NCBI GenBank assembly: GCA_025964215.1
Contig: JAOPZG010000214.1
Location: forward strand, 1 to 19,015
Reading direction: 5' to 3'
Source: Conexibacter sp.
GTDB taxonomy: Bacteria; Actinomycetota; Thermoleophilia; Solirubrobacterales; Solirubrobacteraceae
Length of the DNA: 19,015 nt
The notes under the pieces: model-generated
The model's database searches: none
What the model saw: the letters and a program-made list of their open reading frames with translations, nothing else
What the model was told of the DNA's origin: nothing
In this document: positions 6,108-13,387 of the stretch, piece by piece
Position numbering within the stretch: the stretch's first letter is position 1
Layout: every line of letters begins with the position of its first letter
Made by a program: the position numbers and the translations under genes

Positions 6108-8983
6108 AACCCTCGGTCGAAGTCGATGTCGGGCTCCGGCTGCTCGGGGATGGCGACGGCGAGTGCGTCCGGATCGCCGATGAGCCGGACCGCGGCCTCG
6201 GTCCAACGGTCTCGGTCGGCGAGCGTCGCCGGCCGCTGACCGATCGTCGCGATGAGCCGTGGCTGCGGATCGAGCAGGTCGGCCCGGTCGATGGAGCAGG
6301 GAATCTCGACAAGATCGATGACGCCGCGCACGGCAGGCGGCGAGTCGGCGGCGCGCTCCGCGTTCGCGGTCCAGCGCTCGATTGCGGCCTGCTGCTGGCT
6401 GATCGCCTGCTCGACCTCGGCGCGTCGTGCGCGGTGGAGGCGGCTCATGGCGTCACGCTCGCCACGGAGTGCCGCGATGCGCCGCTCGGCTCCCTCGACA
6501 GCTTCGCGCGTCTGGTCGAGCGCGTGCACGGTCCGGGCGACGCCGGCCTCGACAGCGACGTTCAACGCCATGTCCTTGCTTCGGCTTGTAGTCAATGCCT
6601 CCGTGATCGTCTCGGTGAGGTGATCGTGGTCAGGCTCCAGGCCGGGCAGGGCGCGCTCGACCGAGCCGGGGGAGACGGTGTAGTAGCGCGCCTGGTCGCG
6701 GTGGCGCGAAAAGGCGGTGTAGCCCCACTCGCGATAGAGCTCGTCCGAGCCGAGGATGAAGGTGCGGTCGAGCGTCGCGCCCTGGGCAGCGTGCGCGGTC
6801 AGCGCGTAGCCGTGCTGGAGCCAGCCCTCGTCCAGGTAGTTCGAATCGACCTGTCGGCGATCACCGGCCAAGGTGGTGATCTCCACCGTGCGCCGGTCGG
6901 TGTCGATGGCCGTGACGCGGGCACGCGTGCCGTTGACGAGGCCGGCGCGGCGGTCGTTGCGCCGGGCGATGACCTCGTCGCCGACTGCGAACGCCCGGTC
7001 GCCGCTGCTGACCTGCTCGGGACCGAGCCGTCCGTCGCGGTCCATCCGAGCGCGGGCCAGGGCGTTGAGGTCGGCGACGTCGGACCGGCGGTGAGCGATC
7101 ATCACCGCGTCGTGGTGGCCGGTGCGGGCCGACTCCCACCAGTCGTCGACCAGCGTCAGGCGCAGCTCGTGGGCGGTTGGTCGGGCGACGAGGCGGCCGT
7201 GGTCGCGGTAGGTGAAGGCGCGCACGTCGCCGTCGCGAAGTTGCGCGAGGGCGTCGCGGTCCCACTGCTGGTTCTGGCGGTGGACCTCTCGCAGCTCGAT
7301 CGCCCCAAGGCTGTCGGCGAGGCCGCGGAACGCACCGCCGGCGTCGATCTCGGGAAGTTGATGGTCGTCGCCGACCAGCACGAGCTTGGAGTGCGTGTCG
7401 GCCGCATGGCGCGCGAGGCGGTCGATGGCGCGCGAGCCGACCATGCCGGCCTCGTCGACGACAAGCACCGAGCCATGGGGGAGACCGCGCGCATGCTCGA
7501 CGTCATCCAAGAACCCGGCGATGGTGGTGCTGTCGATCCCGGCGGTGCTCTCCAGCTCGACCGCTGCGCGGGCGGCGAGTGCGACGCCGAAGACGCGGAT
7601 CCCGTCTGCTTCCCAGATCTCGCGCGCGGCGGCGAGGGCGTGGGTCTTGCCGGTCCCGGCCGCCGACCGGACGACCTCGATTCCGTTGCCTGATGTCGTC
7701 AGTCGCGCGGCCATCGCGGCCTGCTCGCCGCTGAGCCGCGGCCGTCGCTCGAGATGCGCGGTCGCCGCCTCGGGTGAGATCTGAGCGACGTCGGTGCGCT
7801 GGCGCGCCGCGGCGTCGGTGATGAGCCGGTGCTCCAGCGCGAGCATCTCAGGCGTGGAGTAACGGGCGCCGCCAAGCTGGCGACGACCGTTGTCGTCCTC
7901 CAGTCGCACCGCGTGCGCGGACGCCAGCCAGCGGTCGGTCAACGCTTCGAGGCGCTCGGCGTCCGCGCCGTCGCGGTGAGCTTCGGCCCACGCGCGCAGG
8001 ACGTCGCGGCGATCGAAGGTCGAGGCCTGCTCGGTCAGGCCGCCGGGTCCAGCCAAGTCATGTGCTGTCGCTTCAAGGTCTGGCGGTCGTGTCGCTCTCG
8101 GGCGGTGGCGATCGAGCAGCGCCGTGACGTCCTCGGAGCCGTAGCCGATTTCCACGGCCCGCGCGCGCCACTGGTCGCGCAACGTCGGTCCGTCGATGTT
8201 GTGGTTCTTGGCCCGGCGGGTGTCTAGCGCCGCGATCTCCGCCGCTCGTCGCGACCGCCCGCCGGTCTCGGCCAATCGCTCGAGGATCTCGGCGCGTCGG
8301 CGCGAGAAGTGCTCGAGGACGCGATCGTCGACCCCGCAGATCTCCGCGATGCCCTTGCGCACCGGCTCCCACTCGACGCCCAATACTTCCGTTAGGCCAC
8401 GGCGCAGCGAGGCTTCGTACAGGTAGCCCGCGGTCTTGGCGTGGGCGTACAGTGCCCGGCCGTCGAGCGTGGTCGCCCGCCCCTCGGCCGCGGTCTCGTT
8501 GGCGACAACCGCGTGGGTGTGCAGCTGCGGATCGCCGGCCCGCGAGCTGCGATGCCGGAACGCCGCCACCTTGACGCCCTCGCCGCGGAGCACTCGGTGA
8601 CCGCCCTGGCCGCGACGCGTCCAGACCGCATTGCGCTCGATGTACCCCAATGCGTCGGCAACGGCCTGGTCGTGGACGTCCCGGACGACCGGCGCCACCG
8701 TCCGATCGCCCAGCCCGAACAGGACGGACACCGACTTCGGCGCGGAGAAGGTCAAGTCGTACGCGAGCACCTTCCGCTGCCGTTCGGTCTCCGTCGAGAG
8801 CAGGGTCAGGAACGCGTCGTCTTCAACCGCGCCGTCCAGCCCATCCCGCTCAGCCGCGGTGCCGAGCCATACGCCCTGCGCCTCGCCGCGGCCGGAGTAG
8901 TAGTCCTCTTTGCCGTGGGCGACGTTGTCGATGTAGTAGCGCGGATTGCCGTCTCCGCCGCCGACCTTGCCGATCGAAAGCAC
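6104..8983 (-). CDS. MobF-family conjugative relaxase (TraA/TrwC type) with helicase domain
   Basis: The protein has 959 residues from GTG 8983. The N-terminal relaxase domain begins VLSIGKV, as usual for the family. It shows tyrosine pairs at 16-17 and 28-29 (RYYIDN, EDYYSG), the strand YDLTFSAPKSVSVLFG, and the metal-binding histidines of DPQLHTHAVVAN (His155, His157, with His144 upstream). The second half is a superfamily-1 helicase: Walker A SAAGTGKT at about 440-447, Walker B VLVVDEAG at about 506-513, and helicase motifs up to TAFSRHRDQARYY. It should nick oriT, stay bound to the 5' end and unwind the transferred strand. GTG 9013 is an alternative start 10 residues earlier. The IS110 element begins about 50 bp upstream and separates it from its original promoter and probably from oriT. 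No transfer channel genes accompany it. Confidence 0.93.
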   Translation of the reverse strand: MLSIGKVGGGDGNPRYYIDNVAHGKEDYYSGRGEAQGVWLGTAAERDGLDGAVEDDAFLTLLSTETERQRKVLAYDLTFSAPKSVSVLFGLGDRTVAPVVRDVHDQAVADALGYIERNAVWTRRGQGGHRVLRGEGVKVAAFRHRSSRAGDPQLHTHAVVANETAAEGRATTLDGRALYAHAKTAGYLYEASLRRGLTEVLGVEWEPVRKGIAEICGVDDRVLEHFSRRRAEILERLAETGGRSRRAAEIAALDTRRAKNHNIDGPTLRDQWRARAVEIGYGSEDVTALLDRHRPRATRPPDLEATAHDLAGPGGLTEQASTFDRRDVLRAWAEAHRDGADAERLEALTDRWLASAHAVRLEDDNGRRQLGGARYSTPEMLALEHRLITDAAARQRTDVAQISPEAATAHLERRPRLSGEQAAMAARLTTSGNGIEVVRSAAGTGKTHALAAAREIWEADGIRVFGVALAARAAVELESTAGIDSTTIAGFLDDVEHARGLPHGSVLVVDEAGMVGSRAIDRLARHAADTHSKLVLVGDDHQLPEIDAGGAFRGLADSLGAIELREVHRQNQQWDRDALAQLRDGDVRAFTYRDHGRLVARPTAHELRLTLVDDWWESARTGHHDAVMIAHRRSDVADLNALARARMDRDGRLGPEQVSSGDRAFAVGDEVIARRNDRRAGLVNGTRARVTAIDTDRRTVEITTLAGDRRQVDSNYLDEGWLQHGYALTAHAAQGATLDRTFILGSDELYREWGYTAFSRHRDQARYYTVSPGSVERALPGLEPDHDHLTETITEALTTSRSKDMALNVAVEAGVARTVHALDQTREAVEGAERRIAALRGERDAMSRLHRARRAEVEQAISQQQAAIERWTANAERAADSPPAVRGVIDLVEIPCSIDRADLLDPQPRLIATIGQRPATLADRDRWTEAAVRLIGDPDALAVAIPEQPEPDIDFDRGF

Positions 8984-9034
8984 GCTTCTCAGTCGACGGG
9001 GCCGGGCAACCACCCTCGCCCGATCGCACGCAGT

Positions 9035-10144
9035 CGCTCCTATGTGTCAAGCATCGGCTTCTTAAGGCTGTTGAAGATGGTGCGAGCGAGGTAGCGCTTG
9101 AGGGTGCGGAGGGCTTCGCGGTTGGTCTTGCCCTCGGATTGGCGGCGGGCGTAGTAGGCCATCGCCGGCGGGTGCATGCGGATCTGGGTGACGGCGATGA
9201 CGTGCAGGGCGCAGTTGAGCTGGCGGTTGCCGGTGCGGTTGAGACGGTGACGTTGTTGTCGTCCCGAGCTCGCGTCGAGCGGAGCGACGCCGGCGTAGGA
9301 GGCCAGCTGGGCCTCGGTTGCGAAGCGATTGATGCCGGCGATCTCGGCGAGGATCGAGGCGGCACAGAGCGGGCCGCAGCCGACGATCTGCAGCAGCTGG
9401 GGCGCGTGGGCCTTGACGAGCTTGGTCAGTTCGCGCTTGATCTCTGCGGCGCGGCGGTTGAGCTCGGCGATGCGACGGACCAGCTCGCGACAGATACGGA
9501 CCTGCGTGGTCTGCGGCAGGCGTTGTAGCCGCCTGGCGATCTTGGTCAGGTTGGCCGGGTTGGTCAGCCCCGAGGCCGGGATCTTGAGGTCGGGGTCGAG
9601 CTCGTGCAGATGCCAGCGCAGCCGACGCTGATGGCCGGAGCAGTCGGTGACCAGATCCTTGCGATGGTCGACCAGCAGGCCGATCTCGTACTCGATGCCC
9701 GGCAGCGTCGCGACCGGCAGATCGGGCTCGCGGATCGCGGCCCTCGCGACGGCGAGCGCATCGATTGGATCGGACTTCGAAAACGACCGCGCGCTCTTGC
9801 GCGTCTGGGCCATCAATTTCGGCGGGACGCGCAGCACGTGCTCGCCGGCGGCAAGCAGGTGACGCTCGAGGCCGCCGCTGAGATTACGTGCGTCCTCGAT
9901 CGCCCAGACGCGGTCCTCGTCGAGCTCGATTGCCCACTCGAGCAGGCGTTGGTGGCCGTGATCGCGAGCGTCGACGGTGAGCTGATCGAGCAGCTCTGCG
10001 GTCTGGCGGTTGACCGCCGCGGCGGTGTGGGTGGCCTTGTGGGCGTCCACTCCGATGATCATCATGGTGTTGACCCCTCTCATGTCGCTGATGAGCGGGG
10101 TCTGGCGGACAGCACTCGTTCGGGGCGTCTAGCCACGCTCCTAT
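9035..10144 (-). mobile_element. IS110-family insertion sequence
   Basis: It contains a complete IS110-type recombinase gene. The 9-bp sequence CGCTCCTAT occurs at 9035-9043, overlapping the recombinase stop codon, and again at 10136-10144, upstream of its start. IS110 elements lack terminal inverted repeats and are bounded by short shared core sequences, so this direct repeat is my best guess for the ends. The 5' non-coding end would then be only about 70-80 bp, short for a bridge RNA. The upstream limit may therefore lie further right, in 10145-10300. Confidence 0.6.
9040..10065 (-). CDS. IS110-family transposase (DEDD recombinase)
   Basis: The protein has 341 residues from ATG 10065. The RuvC-like N-terminal domain starts MMIIGVDAHK (Asp7) and has Glu57 in AIEDARN and Asp99/Asp102 in SDPIDALAVARAA, completing the DEDD set. 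The C-terminal Transposase_20 region is clear: LLQIVGCGPLCAASILAEI, then ASYAGVAP with the Ser-rich DASSGRQQRHRLNRTGNRQLN. The length is in the normal range of the family. ATG 10065 is preceded by AGAGGGG at good spacing; the in-frame ATG at 10083 has no ribosome site. The reading frame is intact, so the element may be active. IS110 enzymes use a bridge RNA from the non-coding end next to the gene to choose the target. Only one copy is in the window. Confidence 0.93.
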   Translation of the reverse strand: MMIIGVDAHKATHTAAAVNRQTAELLDQLTVDARDHGHQRLLEWAIELDEDRVWAIEDARNLSGGLERHLLAAGEHVLRVPPKLMAQTRKSARSFSKSDPIDALAVARAAIREPDLPVATLPGIEYEIGLLVDHRKDLVTDCSGHQRRLRWHLHELDPDLKIPASGLTNPANLTKIARRLQRLPQTTQVRICRELVRRIAELNRRAAEIKRELTKLVKAHAPQLLQIVGCGPLCAASILAEIAGINRFATEAQLASYAGVAPLDASSGRQQRHRLNRTGNRQLNCALHVIAVTQIRMHPPAMAYYARRQSEGKTNREALRTLKRYLARTIFNSLKKPMLDT

Positions 10145-10681
10145 CAAGTCACGCCAGAACCCTCTGACGCGGCGGGCGACACGACCGTTGTCCGGTCATC
10201 CGAACCAGAGATGGAACGGAAGACAGGCAAGTGCTGGGTCAGCCCGCCGCGCCGAGGCTACGGCCGAGCCCGGACCCATTCGCCGAGGCCCGCCGGGACG
10301 CACTTTGAAGGAGTGCAACTGCGTGCTTGTCCTAGCGGCTTGCCGGAAGTCTCGACGTCGTGCAGTTGGCGGCATCGAGGTGCCAGATGGTGAGCGCGAC
10401 GGGCGGTCCGACGTCACCCTCGTGGTCGGCTGGGGTGCGCGTTCTTCGGTACTGGAAGCGTTAGTATCGACACGGTCGAGCAGGACGAGTCGCCTCTCGA
10501 AACGCTGTGGACGCACCACGATCGGAGCTGGCTACTCGTACGAGAAGAACGGCGCTGCCTGATCAAGTCTCGCTCTCGGTGCGCTCCCACGTGAAGCAGA
10601 AGCCGCCGGTGAGGGTATGGCTAGTCGCCCGGGCCCGAGTGTCGGTGAGCAAACGCCGGTCGGCCATCTCGATCGCCAACG
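10145..10681. other. 537-bp region without a convincing gene; possible gene remnants
   Basis: Several frames are open over short distances but none looks intact. On the plus strand, one frame ends ..LRPSPDPFAEARRDAL at a TGA at 10306-10308. A second reads IEVPDGERDGRSDVTLVVGW from about 10376. A third, shifted by about 10460, reads VEQDESPLETLWTHHDRSWL and ends near 10594. These pieces look like coding sequence broken by frameshifts or by the IS insertion. On the minus strand, 10563-10748 has an open frame of 61 codons of unclear status. The oriT and original relaxase promoter may lie here, but no clear nic-like inverted repeat was seen. Confidence 0.4.
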
Positions 10682-10703
10682 ATGAGCAGCCCTGAACGAG
10701 ATC

Positions 10704-10733
10704 TTGCCACCGATCCGGCAAGTGGCCTAAGTT
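10704..10733 (+). promoter_or_regulatory. promoter for the unknown gene at 10742
   Basis: TTGCCA (-35, 10704-10709), an 18-bp spacer and TAAGTT (-10, 10728-10733). ATG at 10742 lies 8 nt after the -10, so the transcript would be leaderless or nearly so. An inverted repeat CTTGCC/GGCAAG overlaps the -35 region and could be an operator. Confidence 0.5.
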
Positions 10734-10741
10734 GGCGCTCG

Positions 10742-11527
10742 ATGGCATCAGTCTGTCCGCCGCCTCACGATTGCCGCATCACCGCTCGCTGCCTGAAGGC
10801 AACCTTTCAAGTGTCGCTACCGCTTGGCAAGGACTTCGCGACGCTGCGTGCTGAGAACTCACTCATCGACGCCTTCTTTGAACGCCGCGAGAACGATCCG
10901 CGCGGCGGGGAAGACGGAGAGCGCGTGAGCCAGGTCCGCTCGAGGCCGGCATTCAAGCTGACGTACGGCCGGATGCGTGGCGCGACGTGGCTTGATGGGG
11001 AGCGACCGCCGCAGGCCATCGTCTGGTTGTTAGGTGCCGAGAAGCACGACGATCGGCACAAAGGCCGCAGCGACGCGTACGACATCCTTGGCCGCCTGGA
11101 CGAAGACGGTGAGCTGTTTCCAACGGAAGCCGATCGTAAGCGTCTCGAACTCGACCGCCGCCGGCGAGACAGCGAGTCATTCCTCCCCGAGGCCCGCCAG
11201 GACGCACGGCGCCTGGTGGCGAACTTACGGCCGGGACAGCAGCGCGCCAGTCTCAGCAGTATCTCCGTACGTATTATCGTCGAGGAACTCGACGATCTTG
11301 TCGCCGTGCACGTCGCCGTGTCGGCTGCTCCGGTCATCGGCCGCCTGAGCGGCGAGCGGTTCCCGCTGACCCAGTCCCGGTTCCTAGCGCTCCAGCTCGC
11401 GATGCAGGCCGCACTCGAAGAGGTTTACGGTCCGCCTGCACTCTTGGACGAGCTCCGCGACACGTCAGCATTCCCGGGCGGTCTCGGCGAGGAGCGGCCG
11501 TTTGTCGCGCTCGTTGAGCCTCGGTAG
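10742..11527 (+). CDS. unrecognised protein next to the ubiquitin-like operon
   Basis: The product has 261 residues from ATG 10742, or 281 if ATG 10682 is used; neither has a ribosome site, but 10742 fits a leaderless start from a good promoter. I do not recognise the family. The middle reads FKLTYGRMRGATWLDG, then IVWLLGAEKHDDRHKGRSDAYDIL and DGELFPTEADRKRLELDRRR. This alternation of strand and charged helix, with clustered Lys/His/Arg/Asp, could be a small nuclease or binding fold. The last 110 residues look like a separate domain (VRIIVEELDDLVAVHVAVSA, LTQSRFLALQLAMQAALEEV). No signal peptide or membrane segment is seen. It ends 11 bp before the convergent regulator gene, placing it in the same cargo block. 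A function in the ubiquitin-like system is only a guess. Confidence 0.75.
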   Translation: MASVCPPPHDCRITARCLKATFQVSLPLGKDFATLRAENSLIDAFFERRENDPRGGEDGERVSQVRSRPAFKLTYGRMRGATWLDGERPPQAIVWLLGAEKHDDRHKGRSDAYDILGRLDEDGELFPTEADRKRLELDRRRRDSESFLPEARQDARRLVANLRPGQQRASLSSISVRIIVEELDDLVAVHVAVSAAPVIGRLSGERFPLTQSRFLALQLAMQAALEEVYGPPALLDELRDTSAFPGGLGEERPFVALVEPR

Positions 11528-11538
11528 CACCGCCGCGG

Positions 11539-12399
11539 CTATTCGAACGCGTCGCGGATGACTTGGAGATCCTCCTCCGTCATCCCAGATGTGTGGACGG
11601 CGGCTTCGTTCTGATCGTTCAGTGCCTGCTGCGCCCATAGCAGGCTCTCACTGATCTCACCGCTGTGGCGGTGACGATACGCGAGCCACGCTTGCGCAAG
11701 CTCATCAGAGGTCGGGCGCTCGGTACTTGCCCACTCGGTCCACGCAGCTCCGAGCAGGTCTGCGGATGCCTGGCCTCGGACCGCGGCGAAGATGTCGACT
11801 TCGCGAGCGAGCACAGGCGGCAGCTGCGCCGGCACTTCGTCGGCACGCACAGCGTAAGGGTTGAGGTAGATCGTTCCCTCGCTGCGCGGCCGCTCGTCGC
11901 GCTGTACGAATCCCTTCTGCACGAGGTTGACGAGACGGTTGGTCGCCGCCGGCGCCGACAGGCCGGCCTCTTGTGCGAAGGTGGCGACGTTGACCGCACC
12001 CCCGAGCCGACGCATGGTCTCGAGGGTCTCCCGCTCGGTGGCGGTAAGGTCGCCGATCGGCTCGGCCTCAGCGATACGGCGTGCCGACGGAGCGACGAAC
12101 AGGGCTAGCTGGTGCTTCTCGGCGAGCGCTTCCAACATGTCACGCAGCGGGACGCTTGGCGTGCAGATCACAAGCATGAGCGGCCCAAGGCTTCCTGAGC
12201 GGGCTGCGCGTGCTAGCGGCACGATCAGTTCGTGCAGCGCCGACGCGAGCGGAAACCGACCCTCAAGGTCGATGGCGAGCACTGTCGGTTCCTTGACACC
12301 GCTGGGTTCCACGAGCGCGGCGCGGTACGCGGCGGTCTGACCCGGATCTAGCATAAGGCCGTGGGTGGGCGGTGCACTGTGGGCGATGGCGAGGTTCAT
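11539..12399 (-). CDS. winged-helix transcriptional regulator divergent from the ubiquitin-like operon
   Basis: This 286-aa protein has two visible parts. Residues about 35-120 form an alternating strand/helix domain (VLAIDLEGRFPLASALHELI, then LGPLMLVICTPSV) of possible STAS-like or other sensing type. Residues about 118-185 form a MarR/ArsR-like winged helix (LTATERETLETMRRLGG, FAQEAGLSAPAATNRLVNLV, then wing QRDERPRSEGTIYLNP). A helical C-terminus follows. ATG 12399 lies inside the palindrome ATTCGGTACCGAAT and shortly after a TAGATT -10, with no ribosome site, so it is probably leaderless. It is back-to-back with the four-gene ubiquitin-like operon, 116 bp apart, and most likely represses that operon and itself. 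Antiphage operons often have such divergent regulators; which ligand or damage signal it senses is unknown. Confidence 0.8.
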   Translation of the reverse strand: MNLAIAHSAPPTHGLMLDPGQTAAYRAALVEPSGVKEPTVLAIDLEGRFPLASALHELIVPLARAARSGSLGPLMLVICTPSVPLRDMLEALAEKHQLALFVAPSARRIAEAEPIGDLTATERETLETMRRLGGAVNVATFAQEAGLSAPAATNRLVNLVQKGFVQRDERPRSEGTIYLNPYAVRADEVPAQLPPVLAREVDIFAAVRGQASADLLGAAWTEWASTERPTSDELAQAWLAYRHRHSGEISESLLWAQQALNDQNEAAVHTSGMTEEDLQVIRDAFE

Positions 12400-12411
12400 T
12401 CGGTACCGAAT
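12398..12411. promoter_or_regulatory. 14-bp perfect palindrome over the regulator start codon
   Basis: ATTCGGTACCGAAT is fully palindromic. It overlaps the regulator's ATG (12399-12397, minus strand) and touches the candidate -10 TAGATT (12414-12409). It is a good candidate for an autoregulatory operator of the winged-helix protein. Confidence 0.45.
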
Positions 12412-12500
12412 CTATCGGCAGATGGGGGGATGGCTGCAAGTATGCCCGCCGCAACTCGGACGAACGGCCTATTGACTTCACTGAATTCCATGAAGATCTC

Positions 12501-12509
12501 TGTTATCCT
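12501..12509 (+). promoter_or_regulatory. extended -10 promoter of the ubiquitin-like operon (leaderless)
   Basis: TGTTATCCT is a TGn-TATCCT extended -10. Six bases separate it from ATG 12516, so transcription would start at the A of the start codon. A TTGACT at 12472-12477 is 26 bp away, too far for a normal -35. No ribosome site precedes the ATG, in line with a leaderless mRNA. Confidence 0.5.
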
Positions 12510-12515
12510 TCCGTC

Positions 12516-12767
12516 ATGCCGTCGCACCAGATCAACATCGTCGTCGTGGTAAACGGGCAGGAGGCGCCTATCTCCGCGAGTCCCGAGGCGCCGCTGCACA
12601 GCATCTTGGAAAAGGCGTTGCACGAGACCGGGAACATCGGCCAGGGACCGGACAACTGGGAGTTCCGTGACGCCGACGGCAACCCGCTTGACCTCGGCAC
12701 GAAGCTCGGTGCCCTCGGTGCCGGCGCGCGCATTTTTCTCAACCTCAAGGCCGGTATCGGCGGCTGA
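12516..12767 (+). CDS. ubiquitin-like protein ending in Gly-Gly (DUF2604 type)
   Basis: This 83-aa protein has a beta-grasp layout: two strands INIVVVVNGQEAPISAS, helix APLHSILEKALHETGN, then WEFRDADGNPLDLGTKLGAL and the last strand RIFLNLKAG. It ends AGIGG at residues 79-83 with nothing after the Gly-Gly, so no processing is needed before activation. The INGQ and the LNLKAGIGG ending match DUF2604, a bacterial ubiquitin-like family. The E1 would adenylate the C-terminal glycine, and the protein would be attached to target proteins through the E2-like partner or act as a sulfur carrier; the E2 gene favours conjugation. No lysine follows the obvious ubiquitin pattern (only Lys33, Lys63 and Lys78). 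The stop overlaps the next start by one base (TGATG). Confidence 0.88.
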   Translation: MPSHQINIVVVVNGQEAPISASPEAPLHSILEKALHETGNIGQGPDNWEFRDADGNPLDLGTKLGALGAGARIFLNLKAGIGG

Positions 12768-13387
12768 TGACCTCCCAGGCAGTCGACCCCGACGTGTCGC
12801 GGGTCAAGTTCGACCGCGAGATCTCCGACTTCCGCGCTCTCGCCGGCGACTACGGGCGGCGCGGCTGGTTCGTCGTGGAGGCAGACTTTCCGACGGCGTT
12901 CGTGGTCTTGGGGATCCCGCAGCTAAAGCCCGCTGGGCTCCTGTGCGGCGTGCTATTCGACTACGCCGACTACGACCTGAGGCCCCCGTCCGTGCGCTTC
13001 GTCGACCCGTTCACTCGCGTGCCATACCGAGGGAGCGAGCTACCGACCCGCATGCTGCGCCAGACCGAGATCGACCCGCCCCCGGGCTTCCCAATCATGC
13101 CGGGCGCGGCTGGCGCCCGTATGATTCAGCAGCAGCCGCTGATCATCGACTACGAGGGCGTAGGCAGCGACGAGCCTCCCTTTCTGTGTCTGGCGGGGGT
13201 GCGGGAGTATCACGACCATCCCGCGCACTCGGGCGATCGGTGGGAGTTGCACCGCCCCGCAGGAGCCGGCCGGCTCATTCGCCTCCTCGAGGTCATCGAC
13301 AATTACGCCATCCGCCCCATCGCTGGCTATGGCGTGAACCTCGTTCCCCAGGTCGCCGGCTTCACGCAGAACGAGGTGCCCAACTGA
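12767..13387 (+). CDS. E2-like (UBC-fold) conjugating protein, CEHH-type
   Basis: In this 206-aa protein, residues 30-85 read like the E2/UBC core: strands WFVVEADFPTAFVVLGI and LLCGVLFDYADYDL followed by RPPSVRFVDPF, the counterpart of the E2 YPxxPPxVxF segment. Downstream, FLCLAGVREYHDHPAHSGDRWELHR supplies Cys141, Glu147, His149/151/154 and His162. This Cys-Glu-His-His cluster recalls the predicted metal-binding CEHH domains reported in prokaryotic ubiquitin-like gene clusters. Cys141 sits where the catalytic ICL cysteine of an E2 would be, 18 residues before a Trp. It could be the thioester-forming cysteine, or the cluster may bind metal; Cys60 is the only other cysteine. No classic HPN motif is present. 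It is translationally coupled on both sides. The E2 role is inferred from fold pattern and operon position. Confidence 0.78.
   Translation: MTSQAVDPDVSRVKFDREISDFRALAGDYGRRGWFVVEADFPTAFVVLGIPQLKPAGLLCGVLFDYADYDLRPPSVRFVDPFTRVPYRGSELPTRMLRQTEIDPPPGFPIMPGAAGARMIQQQPLIIDYEGVGSDEPPFLCLAGVREYHDHPAHSGDRWELHRPAGAGRLIRLLEVIDNYAIRPIAGYGVNLVPQVAGFTQNEVPN

Noticed and set aside
5891..7693. 600-codon open frame on the plus strand
   Set aside because: Antisense to the relaxase-helicase with Walker and histidine motifs; composition is that of a shadow frame.
10188..10562. 124-codon plus-strand frame (and 10196-10519 minus)
   Set aside because: No ribosome site; protein-like segments are only partial and in changing frames, so listed as possible remnants, not as a gene.
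10563..10748. 61-codon minus-strand frame
   Set aside because: Overlaps the promoter and start of the plus-strand gene; no ribosome site or family; too weak to call.
12472..12509. TTGACT as -35 for the Ubl operon
   Set aside because: 26 bp from the TATCCT -10, outside the usable 16-19 bp range; the extended -10 explains the promoter better.
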